Positions 1 to 6,684 of a DNA stretch of 9,713 nt are shown piece after piece. The stretch spans positions 1 to 9,713 of the forward strand of contig SFMU01000065.1 in assembly GCA_004552965.1 (NCBI GenBank), in the 5' to 3' direction. The translations under genes and the position numbers were made by a program. The notes below the pieces were generated by a model. The model saw only the letters and a list, made by a program, of their open reading frames with translations, did no database searches and was not told where the DNA came from. The stretch's first letter is position 1; each line of letters begins with the position of its first letter. This DNA comes from Bacteroidales bacterium (GTDB lineage Bacteria; Bacteroidota; Bacteroidia; Bacteroidales; UBA932).

Positions 1-200
1 AATAGGTGCCATAATTTACATAAATTACCGATTTGTTTAAATAAGTTAACAAAAATTGAACGGAAATTATGATTTTTGTTGCGTGATTGTGAACATTCCG
101 GAGCTGCTTCTTCAGATAGTTTCTCAAATCGGAATGAATTCAATCAATGACCGGATGTATAGCTCCCCGCAGGTGCATTTTCACCTGAATGCGCTGAAAA

Positions 201-231
201 TTGGATATTCACAAGCATTGACGTAACTTTG
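201..231 (+). promoter_or_regulatory. Probable Bacteroidota promoter for queA
   Basis: TAACTTTG at 224-231 matches the Bacteroidota -7 consensus TAnnTTTG. TTG at 201-203 lies 20 nt upstream and can serve as the -33 element. Transcription would begin near 238, giving a leader of about 40 nt before the queA ATG at 279. A 7-bp inverted repeat, AGGAATT (233-239) and AATTCCT (243-249) with a 3-nt loop, sits on the predicted start site and could be an operator or a 5' hairpin. The call rests on consensus matching only. Confidence 0.45.
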
Positions 232-278
232 GAGGAATTTTGAATTCCTGAACCCTGAAAGGAAAAACTTATTTTGAA

Positions 279-1490
279 ATGATACCTTCAATAAAGATAG
301 AAGACTACTCCTACGATCTTCCGGAAGAAAGGATTGCGAAATATCCTCTCCCGGAACGTGATTCCTCGAAACTTCTCGTCTACGAAGACGGCCATGTCAG
401 CGACCACGTCTTCCGGGATATTCCGTCACTGCTTCCAGAGGGGTCGATCATGGTGTTCAACAACACGAAGGTTGTGCCTGCAAGACTTCATTTCCAGCGG
501 GAAAGCGGGGCGCACATCGAGATATTCTGTCTCGAGCCTGTCGAACCCGCCGAATATGCCACAGCCTTCGCCACTTGCGGCAGATGCAGCTGGAAATGCG
601 TGATCGGCAATGCAAAGCGCTGGAAGAATGACATTCTCCATGCATACAATCCTTCGTCCGATCCTGTATTCGCTGCGATGGATCTCAAGGCAAGGCTGGT
701 GGAAAGGGAGGGACAGACCGGCACCGTCGAGTTCGAATGGCTCGGCGGCGAATCCTTCTCCAGGGTTCTTGAAATATGCGGAACAGTCCCGATTCCTCCT
801 TATCTGAACCGCGAAACCGAGTCGATCGACCTTGAAAGATACCAGACCCTCTATGCCTTGACCCGGGGCTCGGTTGCTGCTCCGACGGCAGGGCTGCATT
901 TCACCGACAGGGTCCTTGATGCAATAAGCGCAAGGGGCATCGACAGGGAATATGTCTGTCTGCATGTCGGTGCAGGCACTTTCCTGCCTGTCAAGAGTGA
1001 AGATGTCGCAGACCATCCGATGCACAGGGAGCCTTTCGTGGTTTCCCTTGACTTTCTGAAGCGTCTTGCCGGCAGGAAAGGAAAGATTGTGGCAGTTGGA
1101 ACGACATCAGTCAGGACACTCGAGTCCCTTTACTATGTCGGGGTCAGCTGCATCGAGAAAGGGCATCCCGAGGATGTAAGCCAGTGGGCTCCATATTCAA
1201 GGACCTATGAATATTCGCCGCAGGAGGCTGTCGGAGCCATCGTTTCCTATCTTGAAGCAAATTCTCTCAAAGAATTGAAAGTGGGCACAAGAATCATAAT
1301 TGTTCCGGGCTTCCGTTTCCGTTTCGTGGATGTGCTTGTCACCAATTTCCACCAGCCGGAAAGCACCCTGATCCTTCTGGTCTCGGCATTTCTCGGGGGC
1401 GACTGGAGGACCGTGTATGACCATGCTCTCGCGAATGGCTACAGATTCCTCAGTTACGGAGACTCTTCTTTGCTGAAGAGACGTGATTGA
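279..1490 (+). CDS. queA: S-adenosylmethionine:tRNA ribosyltransferase-isomerase QueA
   Basis: QueA is a cytoplasmic enzyme that transfers and isomerises the ribosyl part of SAM onto 7-aminomethyl-7-deazaguanine at the wobble base of tRNAs with GUN anticodons, giving epoxyqueuosine. The 403-residue product carries the family signatures in order: NNTKVVPARL (61-70), PIPPY (171-175), SVAAPTAGLHFT (198-209), HVGAGTF (229-235), MHRE (248-251), GTTSVRTLES (274-283), TNFHQPESTLILLVSAF (355-371) and the C-terminal YRFLSYGDSSLL (388-399). It is about 45 residues longer than the E. coli enzyme. Much of the surplus lies between GTTSVRTLES and TNFHQPES, including a Tyr/Ser/Glu-rich stretch near 288-335, so the protein is a long variant and not a fusion. 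The ATG at 279 puts the conserved N-terminus (IEDYSYDLPEERIA) at the right distance. No other queuosine gene is in view. The acyltransferase 52 nt downstream has its own likely promoter. Confidence 0.96.
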   Translation: MIPSIKIEDYSYDLPEERIAKYPLPERDSSKLLVYEDGHVSDHVFRDIPSLLPEGSIMVFNNTKVVPARLHFQRESGAHIEIFCLEPVEPAEYATAFATCGRCSWKCVIGNAKRWKNDILHAYNPSSDPVFAAMDLKARLVEREGQTGTVEFEWLGGESFSRVLEICGTVPIPPYLNRETESIDLERYQTLYALTRGSVAAPTAGLHFTDRVLDAISARGIDREYVCLHVGAGTFLPVKSEDVADHPMHREPFVVSLDFLKRLAGRKGKIVAVGTTSVRTLESLYYVGVSCIEKGHPEDVSQWAPYSRTYEYSPQEAVGAIVSYLEANSLKELKVGTRIIIVPGFRFRFVDVLVTNFHQPESTLILLVSAFLGGDWRTVYDHALANGYRFLSYGDSSLLKRRD

Positions 1491-1520
1491 TTGCATTTCT
1501 CAATAAAAGGATTATATTTG
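1491..1520 (+). promoter_or_regulatory. Probable promoter of the acyltransferase gene
   Basis: TATATTTG at 1513-1520 is a full match to the Bacteroidota -7 consensus TAnnTTTG. TTG at 1491-1493 lies 19 nt upstream as a possible -33 element. The predicted start near 1527 leaves a leader of roughly 16 nt before the ATG at 1543. The promoter begins immediately after the queA stop codon, so the acyltransferase is probably transcribed independently, perhaps with read-through from queA because no terminator separates them. Confidence 0.5.
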
Positions 1521-1542
1521 TGGTATTATTAAACTGCTGATT

Positions 1543-2715
1543 ATGGCTGAATCAACCGAATTTGACAGTATATGTCCTTATAATGACGCGGAAGCGGTCG
1601 ATGCTCTGAACAAGGTGGCCAACCATCCGGCTGTCCTTGCAATTTCAGGCTATCTGTTTCCGGACGAGCCTGTTACGTTTCTACGAAATGCCCTGAAGAG
1701 CGTCCACAGCATTGACGAGTTTCAGGAAATCGTGATGAACCGGGCTGTGAACACCTGTATGGAGCAGACTGTCCACAACTTCTCATACGATGGCATAAAC
1801 AACCTGAAGAACATTCAGGGGAAGTACCTCCTGATGTCGAATCACAGGGATATCATCCTTGATCCTGCTATCACTCAGGTTGTCCTTTTCAGAAACGCCA
1901 TGCCGCTGACTGAAATCTGCGTAGGGGACAACCTCATCAAGCAGAGCCAGACAGTCGAAAGACTTCTCCGTTCCAACAGGATGATCAAGGTCATCCGTGG
2001 CATATCCGCAAGGGAGCTTTATCTTTCTTCGCAGCTTCTTTCCAGGTATATTCGTTCAACCATTACTTCCGGTAAATCCTCTATCTGGTTGGCACAGAGG
2101 CAGGGACGAACAAAAGATGGCATTGACACTACGGAGCAGGGCCTGCTCAAGATGCTGGACATGAGCGGAACCGGGACCTTTCAGGAGAATTTCGCCGAAC
2201 TCAACATCGTGCCTCTCAGCATCTCTTATGAACTTGAACCATGTGATGTCCGCAAGGCCCGCGAGATCCTGATTTCAAGGACTCAGAAATATGTCAAGAG
2301 CCGCAACGAGGACATGCACAGCATCGCAATAGGAATCAGGCAGAAGAAAGGAAATGTCCATCTCAACATCGGCCAGCCTCTTACAGCGGATGAGATAGAA
2401 GTTGCCTCAAGGTGCGACAAGAACGACAGGTATCAGATGATCCGTTATGCCGTGGACAAGAGGGTTATCTCAGGTTATCATCTTTGGAAGACCAATTATC
2501 TGGCTTACGACCTTGTCACGGGAACGACGAAGTACGCCGACCACTATTCCGGGGAAGATGTGGAGAGATTCGAGCATTACACCGAGCATCAGCTTGACAA
2601 AGTCGAGCGCCGTCTCGACAGGGATGAACTGAGGAAGATTTTCCGCGATATCTATGCCAATCCTGTAAAGTCCAAGGAAAGGCTTGTGTCCGGAGAGCCT
2701 TTCCGTACGGAATAG
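1543..2715 (+). CDS. PlsC-superfamily glycerolipid acyltransferase
   Basis: The product (390 aa) belongs to the PlsC/GPAT acyltransferase superfamily, which moves fatty acyl chains onto glycerol phosphate or related acceptors in membrane-lipid synthesis. The block YLLMSNHRDIILDPA (95-109) carries the catalytic His (H101). IWLAQRQGRTKDG (181-193) sits where the phosphate-binding Glu-Gly motif normally lies, and IVPLSISYE (222-230) matches the last conserved block. The spacing is unusual: H101 to D107 is H-X5-D rather than the canonical H-X4-D, and the second block reads QRQGR instead of PEGTR. The same HRDI-x-LD style is, from memory, shared by Bacteroidota relatives, so it may mark a subfamily. 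No strong transmembrane helix is evident, suggesting a peripheral membrane enzyme. The C-terminal region from about 300 is rich in charged residues. The acceptor (glycerol-3-phosphate, lysophosphatidate or another lipid) cannot be told from sequence. It converges with the cysteate synthase operon. Confidence 0.8.
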   Translation: MAESTEFDSICPYNDAEAVDALNKVANHPAVLAISGYLFPDEPVTFLRNALKSVHSIDEFQEIVMNRAVNTCMEQTVHNFSYDGINNLKNIQGKYLLMSNHRDIILDPAITQVVLFRNAMPLTEICVGDNLIKQSQTVERLLRSNRMIKVIRGISARELYLSSQLLSRYIRSTITSGKSSIWLAQRQGRTKDGIDTTEQGLLKMLDMSGTGTFQENFAELNIVPLSISYELEPCDVRKAREILISRTQKYVKSRNEDMHSIAIGIRQKKGNVHLNIGQPLTADEIEVASRCDKNDRYQMIRYAVDKRVISGYHLWKTNYLAYDLVTGTTKYADHYSGEDVERFEHYTEHQLDKVERRLDRDELRKIFRDIYANPVKSKERLVSGEPFRTE

Positions 2716-2760
2716 CAGTCCGCGACAGCGGTTTCTCCCGCAGCTGAAACAGTGACAGAT

Positions 2761-2795
2761 AGAGGCGGCCCTTGGAAAGACTCAGGGCCGCCTCT
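2761..2795 (+). terminator. Strong hairpin terminator between convergent genes
   Basis: AGAGGCGGCCCT (2761-2772) and AGGGCCGCCTCT (2784-2795) form a perfect 12-bp GC-rich stem with an 11-nt loop. It lies 45 nt after the acyltransferase stop. The following tract (TTATTATG) is only moderately T-rich, so efficiency is uncertain. It lies 92 nt beyond the cysteate synthase stop on the other strand and may therefore act in both directions. Confidence 0.75.
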
Positions 2796-2823
2796 TATTA
2801 TGCTACGGATTGATTCTCGGGAA

Positions 2824-2880
2824 GGGATCAACTGTGCCGATGGAATCCAACTGTGCCGGGATGGAATCGAACCGTGTGTG
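2824..2880. repeat. Degenerate 21-bp tandem repeat, about 2.7 copies
   Basis: Three head-to-tail units are visible: GGGATCAACTGTGCCGAT (2824-2841), then a 21-nt unit at 2842-2862 sharing the AACTGTGCCG core, and a more diverged partial unit at 2863-2880 that keeps GGAATC-AAC-GTG. Units 1 and 2 differ mainly by small indels. The array ends only 7 nt before the cysteate synthase stop codon. Read on the minus strand, the third unit contains GGTTCGATTCC, which resembles a tRNA T-arm, but the stem does not pair well. The function is unknown. Confidence 0.6.
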
Positions 2881-2887
2881 CAAGACT

Positions 2888-4174
2888 CTATTTGAACAGT
2901 TTGTCGACGCTTGCAATTACCTCTTCTGCAGAGAGTTCCGTGCCTAATACCAGATGCGGAGTCACGTGCTCGAAACCTCTGCTGGTCGCTGTCACCATAC
3001 CGGCTCCTGTGATGTTCAGCATCACGGTCTCGTCCTTGCTGACGATGCCTGCATCGAGAGCCTGCTTGAGAGAGGCTACCGTGGCTGCCGAGGCCGGGAA
3101 GATGTCATAGCCTTCCTTGTTGCCGAACTGCAGCATCCAGTACACGATGTCGTCATTGGTGACCTTGAAGAAATCTCCGTTGGATGCCTTGAGCACATCG
3201 TACAGGCCTCCGGCAATCGAATATGGCGGTTTCCTGTTCGAGAGCACCTTTGCGAGAATCACCTCCGCATTTCTTCGGGACTGTTCCGGAGTGATCTCCG
3301 CCAGTTCCCTGGAGCCGGCCTTCCACGAATCGTACATCAAGGTGAAAGGAGCATTCTGTACACAGTAGACCCTCATCTTGTTCTCTCCGAACCGGCCATC
3401 CTTTGCAAGCCTTTCGGCATTTTCCCAAGCTGCAATTGCTCCTGTGCCGCTGCCTACAGCCTGGAAATATGCATCCGGAATCCTGCCTATCTTCTCAACT
3501 GCGCTGAGAAGGGTCGTGCCCATTCCGTCACGTCTGGCCACATTCTTGGCCCCGCCTTCAGCCATGTAGCGAGGATCCTTGCAGAGTTTCTCTCCAAGGG
3601 CTATCGCATCGTAGTAGTCGGTTCCGTTCGGAGTCGCGATGATCTTGACGCATGGCTTGAGTTTCCTGAGGAACCAGAGGTCGTTGATGTTGTCGTTCGG
3701 GATGCAGATGACTATCGGAATGTTGTTGTCCGAGCAGACCCTTGCGAATGCCCTCGCGGTGTTTCCGGCGGACTGGACCACCAGGATCCTGTCGTTGTTT
3801 TTCGGAAGTCGCGCGCAGATGCTGAAGGCTTCCGTCTCTTTGAATGAGCAGGTTTCCATCTTCACACCGTGCTTCGGAACGTACCCCGACACCGTGATGT
3901 AGAGATTCTCCAGTCCAAGCAAGTCGCCAAGTCCCTTGCTCCTGTAGGTGACAGGGGCATAGGAGCGCTTCAAAGTTCTTTTGATAGGAAGCCAGTTGGC
4001 ATACCTGTACAATCCCTTGAGATCTTCTCTCGGAACGAATTGCTCGTTTTCGTACACCGCCCTTACCAGGGATGGCTCTTTTCCTTCCGGATCGGCCAGA
4101 GTCCAGCCTTCATCTTCGAAGATTCTTCCGTCGCTGACATTCATCAGCTTGTAGGATGTCGGTTTGAATTTCAT
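2888..4174 (-). CDS. Cysteate synthase (PLP-dependent, threonine-synthase-like)
   Basis: Cysteate synthase converts O-phospho-L-serine and sulfite to L-cysteate and phosphate. In methanogens this feeds coenzyme M; in Bacteroidota cysteate is the head-group precursor of sulfonolipids (capnine type). The 428-aa product is a fold-type II PLP enzyme. Its PLP lysine is most likely K112 in the block METCSFKETEAFS (106-118), which replaces the threonine synthase NPTGSFKDRG and is typical of the cysteate synthase branch. SAGNTA (135-140) is the asparagine loop, GSGTGA (241-246) the phosphate-binding loop and NITGAG (387-392) the C-terminal cofactor block. Length fits the family. The ATG at 4174 lies 12 nt after the exchanger stop, so the two genes are almost certainly one transcript. 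No acyl-ACP:cysteate transferase or reductase of sulfonolipid synthesis lies in the window. The alternative is a divergent threonine synthase, less likely because the substrate-loop motif differs. Confidence 0.85.
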   Translation of the reverse strand: MKFKPTSYKLMNVSDGRIFEDEGWTLADPEGKEPSLVRAVYENEQFVPREDLKGLYRYANWLPIKRTLKRSYAPVTYRSKGLGDLLGLENLYITVSGYVPKHGVKMETCSFKETEAFSICARLPKNNDRILVVQSAGNTARAFARVCSDNNIPIVICIPNDNINDLWFLRKLKPCVKIIATPNGTDYYDAIALGEKLCKDPRYMAEGGAKNVARRDGMGTTLLSAVEKIGRIPDAYFQAVGSGTGAIAAWENAERLAKDGRFGENKMRVYCVQNAPFTLMYDSWKAGSRELAEITPEQSRRNAEVILAKVLSNRKPPYSIAGGLYDVLKASNGDFFKVTNDDIVYWMLQFGNKEGYDIFPASAATVASLKQALDAGIVSKDETVMLNITGAGMVTATSRGFEHVTPHLVLGTELSAEEVIASVDKLFK

Positions 4175-4186
4175 ATTGAATTGTCA

Positions 4187-5191
4187 TTAGTTCAGATTTG
4201 TTATCAGCCAGATAAGGTATGCAATCTCGATGGCGACGAAGAAAAGTCCGTCCGCCCTGTCGATCCTTCGCGTCTTGCCCCTGCCTGTGTAGGCGCTGGC
4301 CAGGATTACCAGACTGCTGATGAGGAACACAAAGATGTCCATGTTGGACATTCCCGTGAATGCGAGACCGTCGGGGCCGCCCGAAGTCTTGCGGAAGAAA
4401 ACGGATGAGCATCCGAGGATCAGCAGGATGTTCGAGATGTTGGACCCCAGGATATTCCCGAGCGCAAGCTGGTCCTTTTTCTTTGCCGCCGCAACGATGC
4501 AGGTGACGAGTTCCGGCATTGATGTGCCGCCTGCAAGGATGGTGACCGCGATGAACTTGTCGCTCAGGCCTGCCATCCTTGCGATGTCGCAGGCTGAGTC
4601 TACGAAGATCCTGCCGCCGTAGATAAGTCCTGCAAACCCGCCAAGGACCATCAGAATGGCAACAGGGAGTTTCTTTTCCTTCTCCGTCTCTTCTTCATTC
4701 CCGTCGGATTCGACCTTTCCGCTTTTGAAAGAGTAAACCATGTAGGCGGCGAAGAGGGCGAGGAATATGAAACCTTCCGTCCTGGAGATCGTGTCGCTTG
4801 TGCCCAATCCAAAAATGCTTTTGTGCATTCCGAAGCCGATGAGCAGGACAGAGGCAATTATGTTCAGTGGAATGTCTTTACTGAGATTGTCCCGGCTGAT
4901 GCCGACCGGACGGATGAGGGCGGTGATGCCCAGGATGAGGAGGACGTTGAAGAGATTGGACCCCATCACGTTCCCTATGGCGATGTCGGCATTGCCATGA
5001 AGTGCTCCGTTCATGCTTACCACGAGTTCGGGGAGGGAGGTGCCGATGCCGACTATGGTCAGTCCTATGAGGAATTCGCTCAGTCCGGCTTTCCTCGCGA
5101 TTGTGGATGATCCGTCAACCAGAATGTCTGCGCCGAACACAAGCAGAAGCAGTCCTGCGAGCAGTATCAGAATAGAAAGTGTCATTGTCAT
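4187..5191 (-). CDS. CaCA-family sodium/calcium exchanger (YrbG type)
   Basis: This is an inner-membrane cation antiporter of 334 aa, the usual size for the prokaryotic YrbG/NCX_Mj group, with about ten hydrophobic segments. Both inverted alpha repeats are intact: GIGTSLPELV (48-57) with GNVMGSN (73-79), and AGGTSMPELV (220-229) with GNILGSN (245-251). The glutamates E55 and E227 are the expected ion-coordinating residues. A hydrophilic, Glu/Lys-rich loop at about 155-175 separates the two halves, as in relatives. Such proteins usually export Ca2+ against Na+ or H+; the exact ions cannot be read from sequence. Translation may begin at M1 or at M3 (MTMTLS). It is the first gene of a two-gene operon with cysteate synthase; such a pairing is not one I recognise. 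The upstream 202-nt gap is shared with a divergent lipoprotein gene. Only a weak minus-strand promoter candidate is visible. Confidence 0.93.
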   Translation of the reverse strand: MTMTLSILILLAGLLLLVFGADILVDGSSTIARKAGLSEFLIGLTIVGIGTSLPELVVSMNGALHGNADIAIGNVMGSNLFNVLLILGITALIRPVGISRDNLSKDIPLNIIASVLLIGFGMHKSIFGLGTSDTISRTEGFIFLALFAAYMVYSFKSGKVESDGNEEETEKEKKLPVAILMVLGGFAGLIYGGRIFVDSACDIARMAGLSDKFIAVTILAGGTSMPELVTCIVAAAKKKDQLALGNILGSNISNILLILGCSSVFFRKTSGGPDGLAFTGMSNMDIFVFLISSLVILASAYTGRGKTRRIDRADGLFFVAIEIAYLIWLITNLN

Positions 5192-5246
5192 GCTTTGAAT
5201 AGTACGCGAATTTACTAATTCACTCTGAAAAAACCTATTTTTTTAT

Positions 5247-5254
5247 TATATTTG
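5247..5254 (+). promoter_or_regulatory. Probable -7 element for the first lipoprotein gene
   Basis: TATATTTG matches TAnnTTTG exactly and equals the -7 element of the acyltransferase promoter. No clean TTG lies at the -33 distance; TCTGAA near 5224-5229 is the closest. Transcription from about 5261 would give a leader of about 130 nt before the ATG at 5394, holding the half-sites annotated at 5273-5361. Confidence 0.4.
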
Positions 5255-5272
5255 AGAATTAATCGACCGTTT

Positions 5273-5361
5273 CGTTTCGCAAGCCGCTCAGGCTTCTCAG
5301 GAAAAGGATTGACCGAACAGGCTGAACTGAATCTTGAGATCTTGTCCGCTATTGCGAAACG
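5273..5361. repeat. Separated inverted half-sites in lipoprotein 1 leader
   Basis: CGTTTCGCAA (5273-5282) and TTGCGAAACG (5352-5361) are perfect 10-bp inverted copies separated by 69 nt. Nine of the ten bases form the 18-bp palindrome found whole at 9482-9499. Inside the left part is a small hairpin, AAGCC (5281-5285) and GGCTT (5291-5295) with a 5-nt loop. The pair could be operator half-sites, the closing stem of a structured leader, or a coincidence inside coding-like DNA, because both halves can also be read as codons of a short ORF. Confidence 0.5.
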
Positions 5362-5393
5362 TGGTATGATGGATTCCAAAATCTTATAGCATA

Positions 5394-6593
5394 ATGAAAA
5401 ACACTACAATTCTTTCAGCCATCCTCCTGATGACTTCCATCGTCTTTGTATCATGCCAGGGCAGTCCTGCTAGCGGAGAAAAACTTCCCATCATGTCCTG
5501 GTACTCCATTCCTGCGGAAGATGCAACTCTTGAAAGGTATCAGGAACTGGCAGACTGCGGTTTCAACATCAACTTCTCTCATCTTGGATCCTTGGAGGAT
5601 CTTCGTACTTCGCTTGACCTGGCGCAGCAGGTCGGAGTCAAGGTGATGGCCACCTGCAGGGAACTCGAAACATCCCCGGACAGCGTGGTCGCACTTGTCA
5701 AGGACCATCCGGCGCTGTACGGCTATTTCCTGAGGGATGAACCAGCCTGCCCGTCCTTCCCTTACCTTGCGGAGTGGGCGAGAAAGATTGAATATGCCGA
5801 CGGAGGCGAGCATCCTCTCTACCTGAATCTTCTCCCGAATTTCGTGGACACCGCTGTCCTGACCTGCAATTACAGGGAATATGTCCGCAGATTCATCGCG
5901 GAAGTGAAACTGCCGATGGTTTCCTTTGACTACTATCCGGTCACTTTCGGAGGCATCAGCAGCGACAACTGGTACGACAACATGCAGGTGATCCACGATG
6001 AGTCCGAGGCTGCCGGCCTGCCGTTCTGGGCCTTCGCCCTTTCGACTGCCCATGACCCTTATCCTCTTCCGACCATGGCAAGCCTGAGGCTTGAACTCTA
6101 CACGGCTCTTGCCTATGGTGCCCAGGGACTGCAGTATTTCACTTACTGGAATCCGGGAACCGAGGTCTGGAACTTCCACGAGGCTCCGATCAATCAGAAC
6201 AAGGAGCGTTCGGAGGCCTATTACCTTGTTCAGCAGATGAACAGGGAACTTCAGGCGCGTGCCTTCGTCTTTGTCGGATCCAAGGTGGTCTCAATCTCTC
6301 ATGTGGGCAAGACCATATTCAGAGGCTGCAAGGCCATGGAAGAACTCCCGGCCCATGTCGTTTCGCTTGAAACGGGTGATGACGGTGCAGTCGTTTCACT
6401 TCTTGAAAAGGATGGCTGGTACTATCTGGTGCTTGTCAGCCGCACGCTTGAAAGACCGACTGATCTGAAGGTCGCTTTCGACACCAGAGTGCATATGATC
6501 GGTCCTGACGGAAAGGCGGTCAGACTTCCGAAGGGAGAGAACGCCCTTTCTATCGGTGAAGGTGATGTCGCCATATTCAGATACCGCAAATGA
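5394..6593 (+). CDS. TIM-barrel glycoside-hydrolase-like lipoprotein, copy 1
   Basis: The 399-aa product begins with a type II signal peptide whose lipobox ends at C21 (IVFVSC), so it should be lipid-anchored in the periplasm or outer membrane. The body reads as a (beta/alpha)8 barrel. Predicted strands are IMSWYSI (33-39), FNINFSH (57-63), VKVMATC (82-88), LYGYFLRDEP (108-117), LYLNLL (142-147), MVSFDYYP (175-182), FWAFALS (211-217) and LQYFTYW (246-252). YGYFLRDEP resembles the acid/base strand of GH42/GH-A-like enzymes, making E116 the best catalytic candidate, with D115 and D179 nearby. About 80 C-terminal residues (320-399) form a beta-rich domain like those closing many Bacteroidota glycosidases. 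No exact GH family can be named, and no acidic residue lies on strand 7. A diverged paralog follows 91 nt downstream. The substrate is unknown and no SusC/SusD pair is nearby. Confidence 0.7.
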   Translation: MKNTTILSAILLMTSIVFVSCQGSPASGEKLPIMSWYSIPAEDATLERYQELADCGFNINFSHLGSLEDLRTSLDLAQQVGVKVMATCRELETSPDSVVALVKDHPALYGYFLRDEPACPSFPYLAEWARKIEYADGGEHPLYLNLLPNFVDTAVLTCNYREYVRRFIAEVKLPMVSFDYYPVTFGGISSDNWYDNMQVIHDESEAAGLPFWAFALSTAHDPYPLPTMASLRLELYTALAYGAQGLQYFTYWNPGTEVWNFHEAPINQNKERSEAYYLVQQMNRELQARAFVFVGSKVVSISHVGKTIFRGCKAMEELPAHVVSLETGDDGAVVSLLEKDGWYYLVLVSRTLERPTDLKVAFDTRVHMIGPDGKAVRLPKGENALSIGEGDVAIFRYRK

Positions 6594-6629
6594 TCCTTGC
6601 AATTTTATTGACTTTTTAAGGTTTTGATT

Positions 6630-6643
6630 GTCAAAAATTTGAC
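6630..6643. repeat. Short inverted repeat between lipoprotein paralogs
   Basis: GTCAAA-AA-TTTGAC is a 6-bp perfect inverted repeat with a 2-nt centre in the A/T-rich gap between the two lipoprotein genes. TTGACTTT also occurs as a direct repeat at 6608-6615 and 6639-6646. It could be an operator for the second gene. No convincing TAnnTTTG promoter is seen in the gap (TGACTTTG at 6640-6647 is one mismatch away), so co-transcription from the first gene is equally possible. Confidence 0.35.
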
Positions 6644-6684
6644 TTTGCAGAATCTGAAAATATACCAATTCAATGATAGTCAGT

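Noticed and set aside
56..226. Short open frame with TTG or GTG start ahead of queA
   Set aside because: There is no ATG near the start, the peptide is unrecognised, and it ends in the predicted queA promoter; chance is more likely.
426..1025. Minus-strand open frame of 199 codons inside queA
   Set aside because: It lies wholly within a strongly conserved queA on the other strand and its translation has no family motif; it is a shadow frame.
2842..2880. tRNA gene remnant on the minus strand
   Set aside because: A T-arm-like GGTTCGATTCC is present, but the stem pairs at only three of five positions and no acceptor, D or anticodon arm follows.
2954..3847. Plus-strand open frame of 297 codons opposite cysteate synthase
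   Set aside because: The minus strand encodes a full-length enzyme with all cofactor motifs; the plus-strand product is low-complexity shadow sequence.
5273..5361. Invertible promoter segment flanked by inverted repeats
   Set aside because: The arms are only 10 bp, there is no recombinase nearby, and the best promoter element lies outside the segment.
5451..6179. Minus-strand open frame of 242 codons inside lipoprotein 1
   Set aside because: It is antisense to a lipoprotein whose paralog confirms the plus frame; related shadow frames appear in copy 2 because the DNA is homologous.
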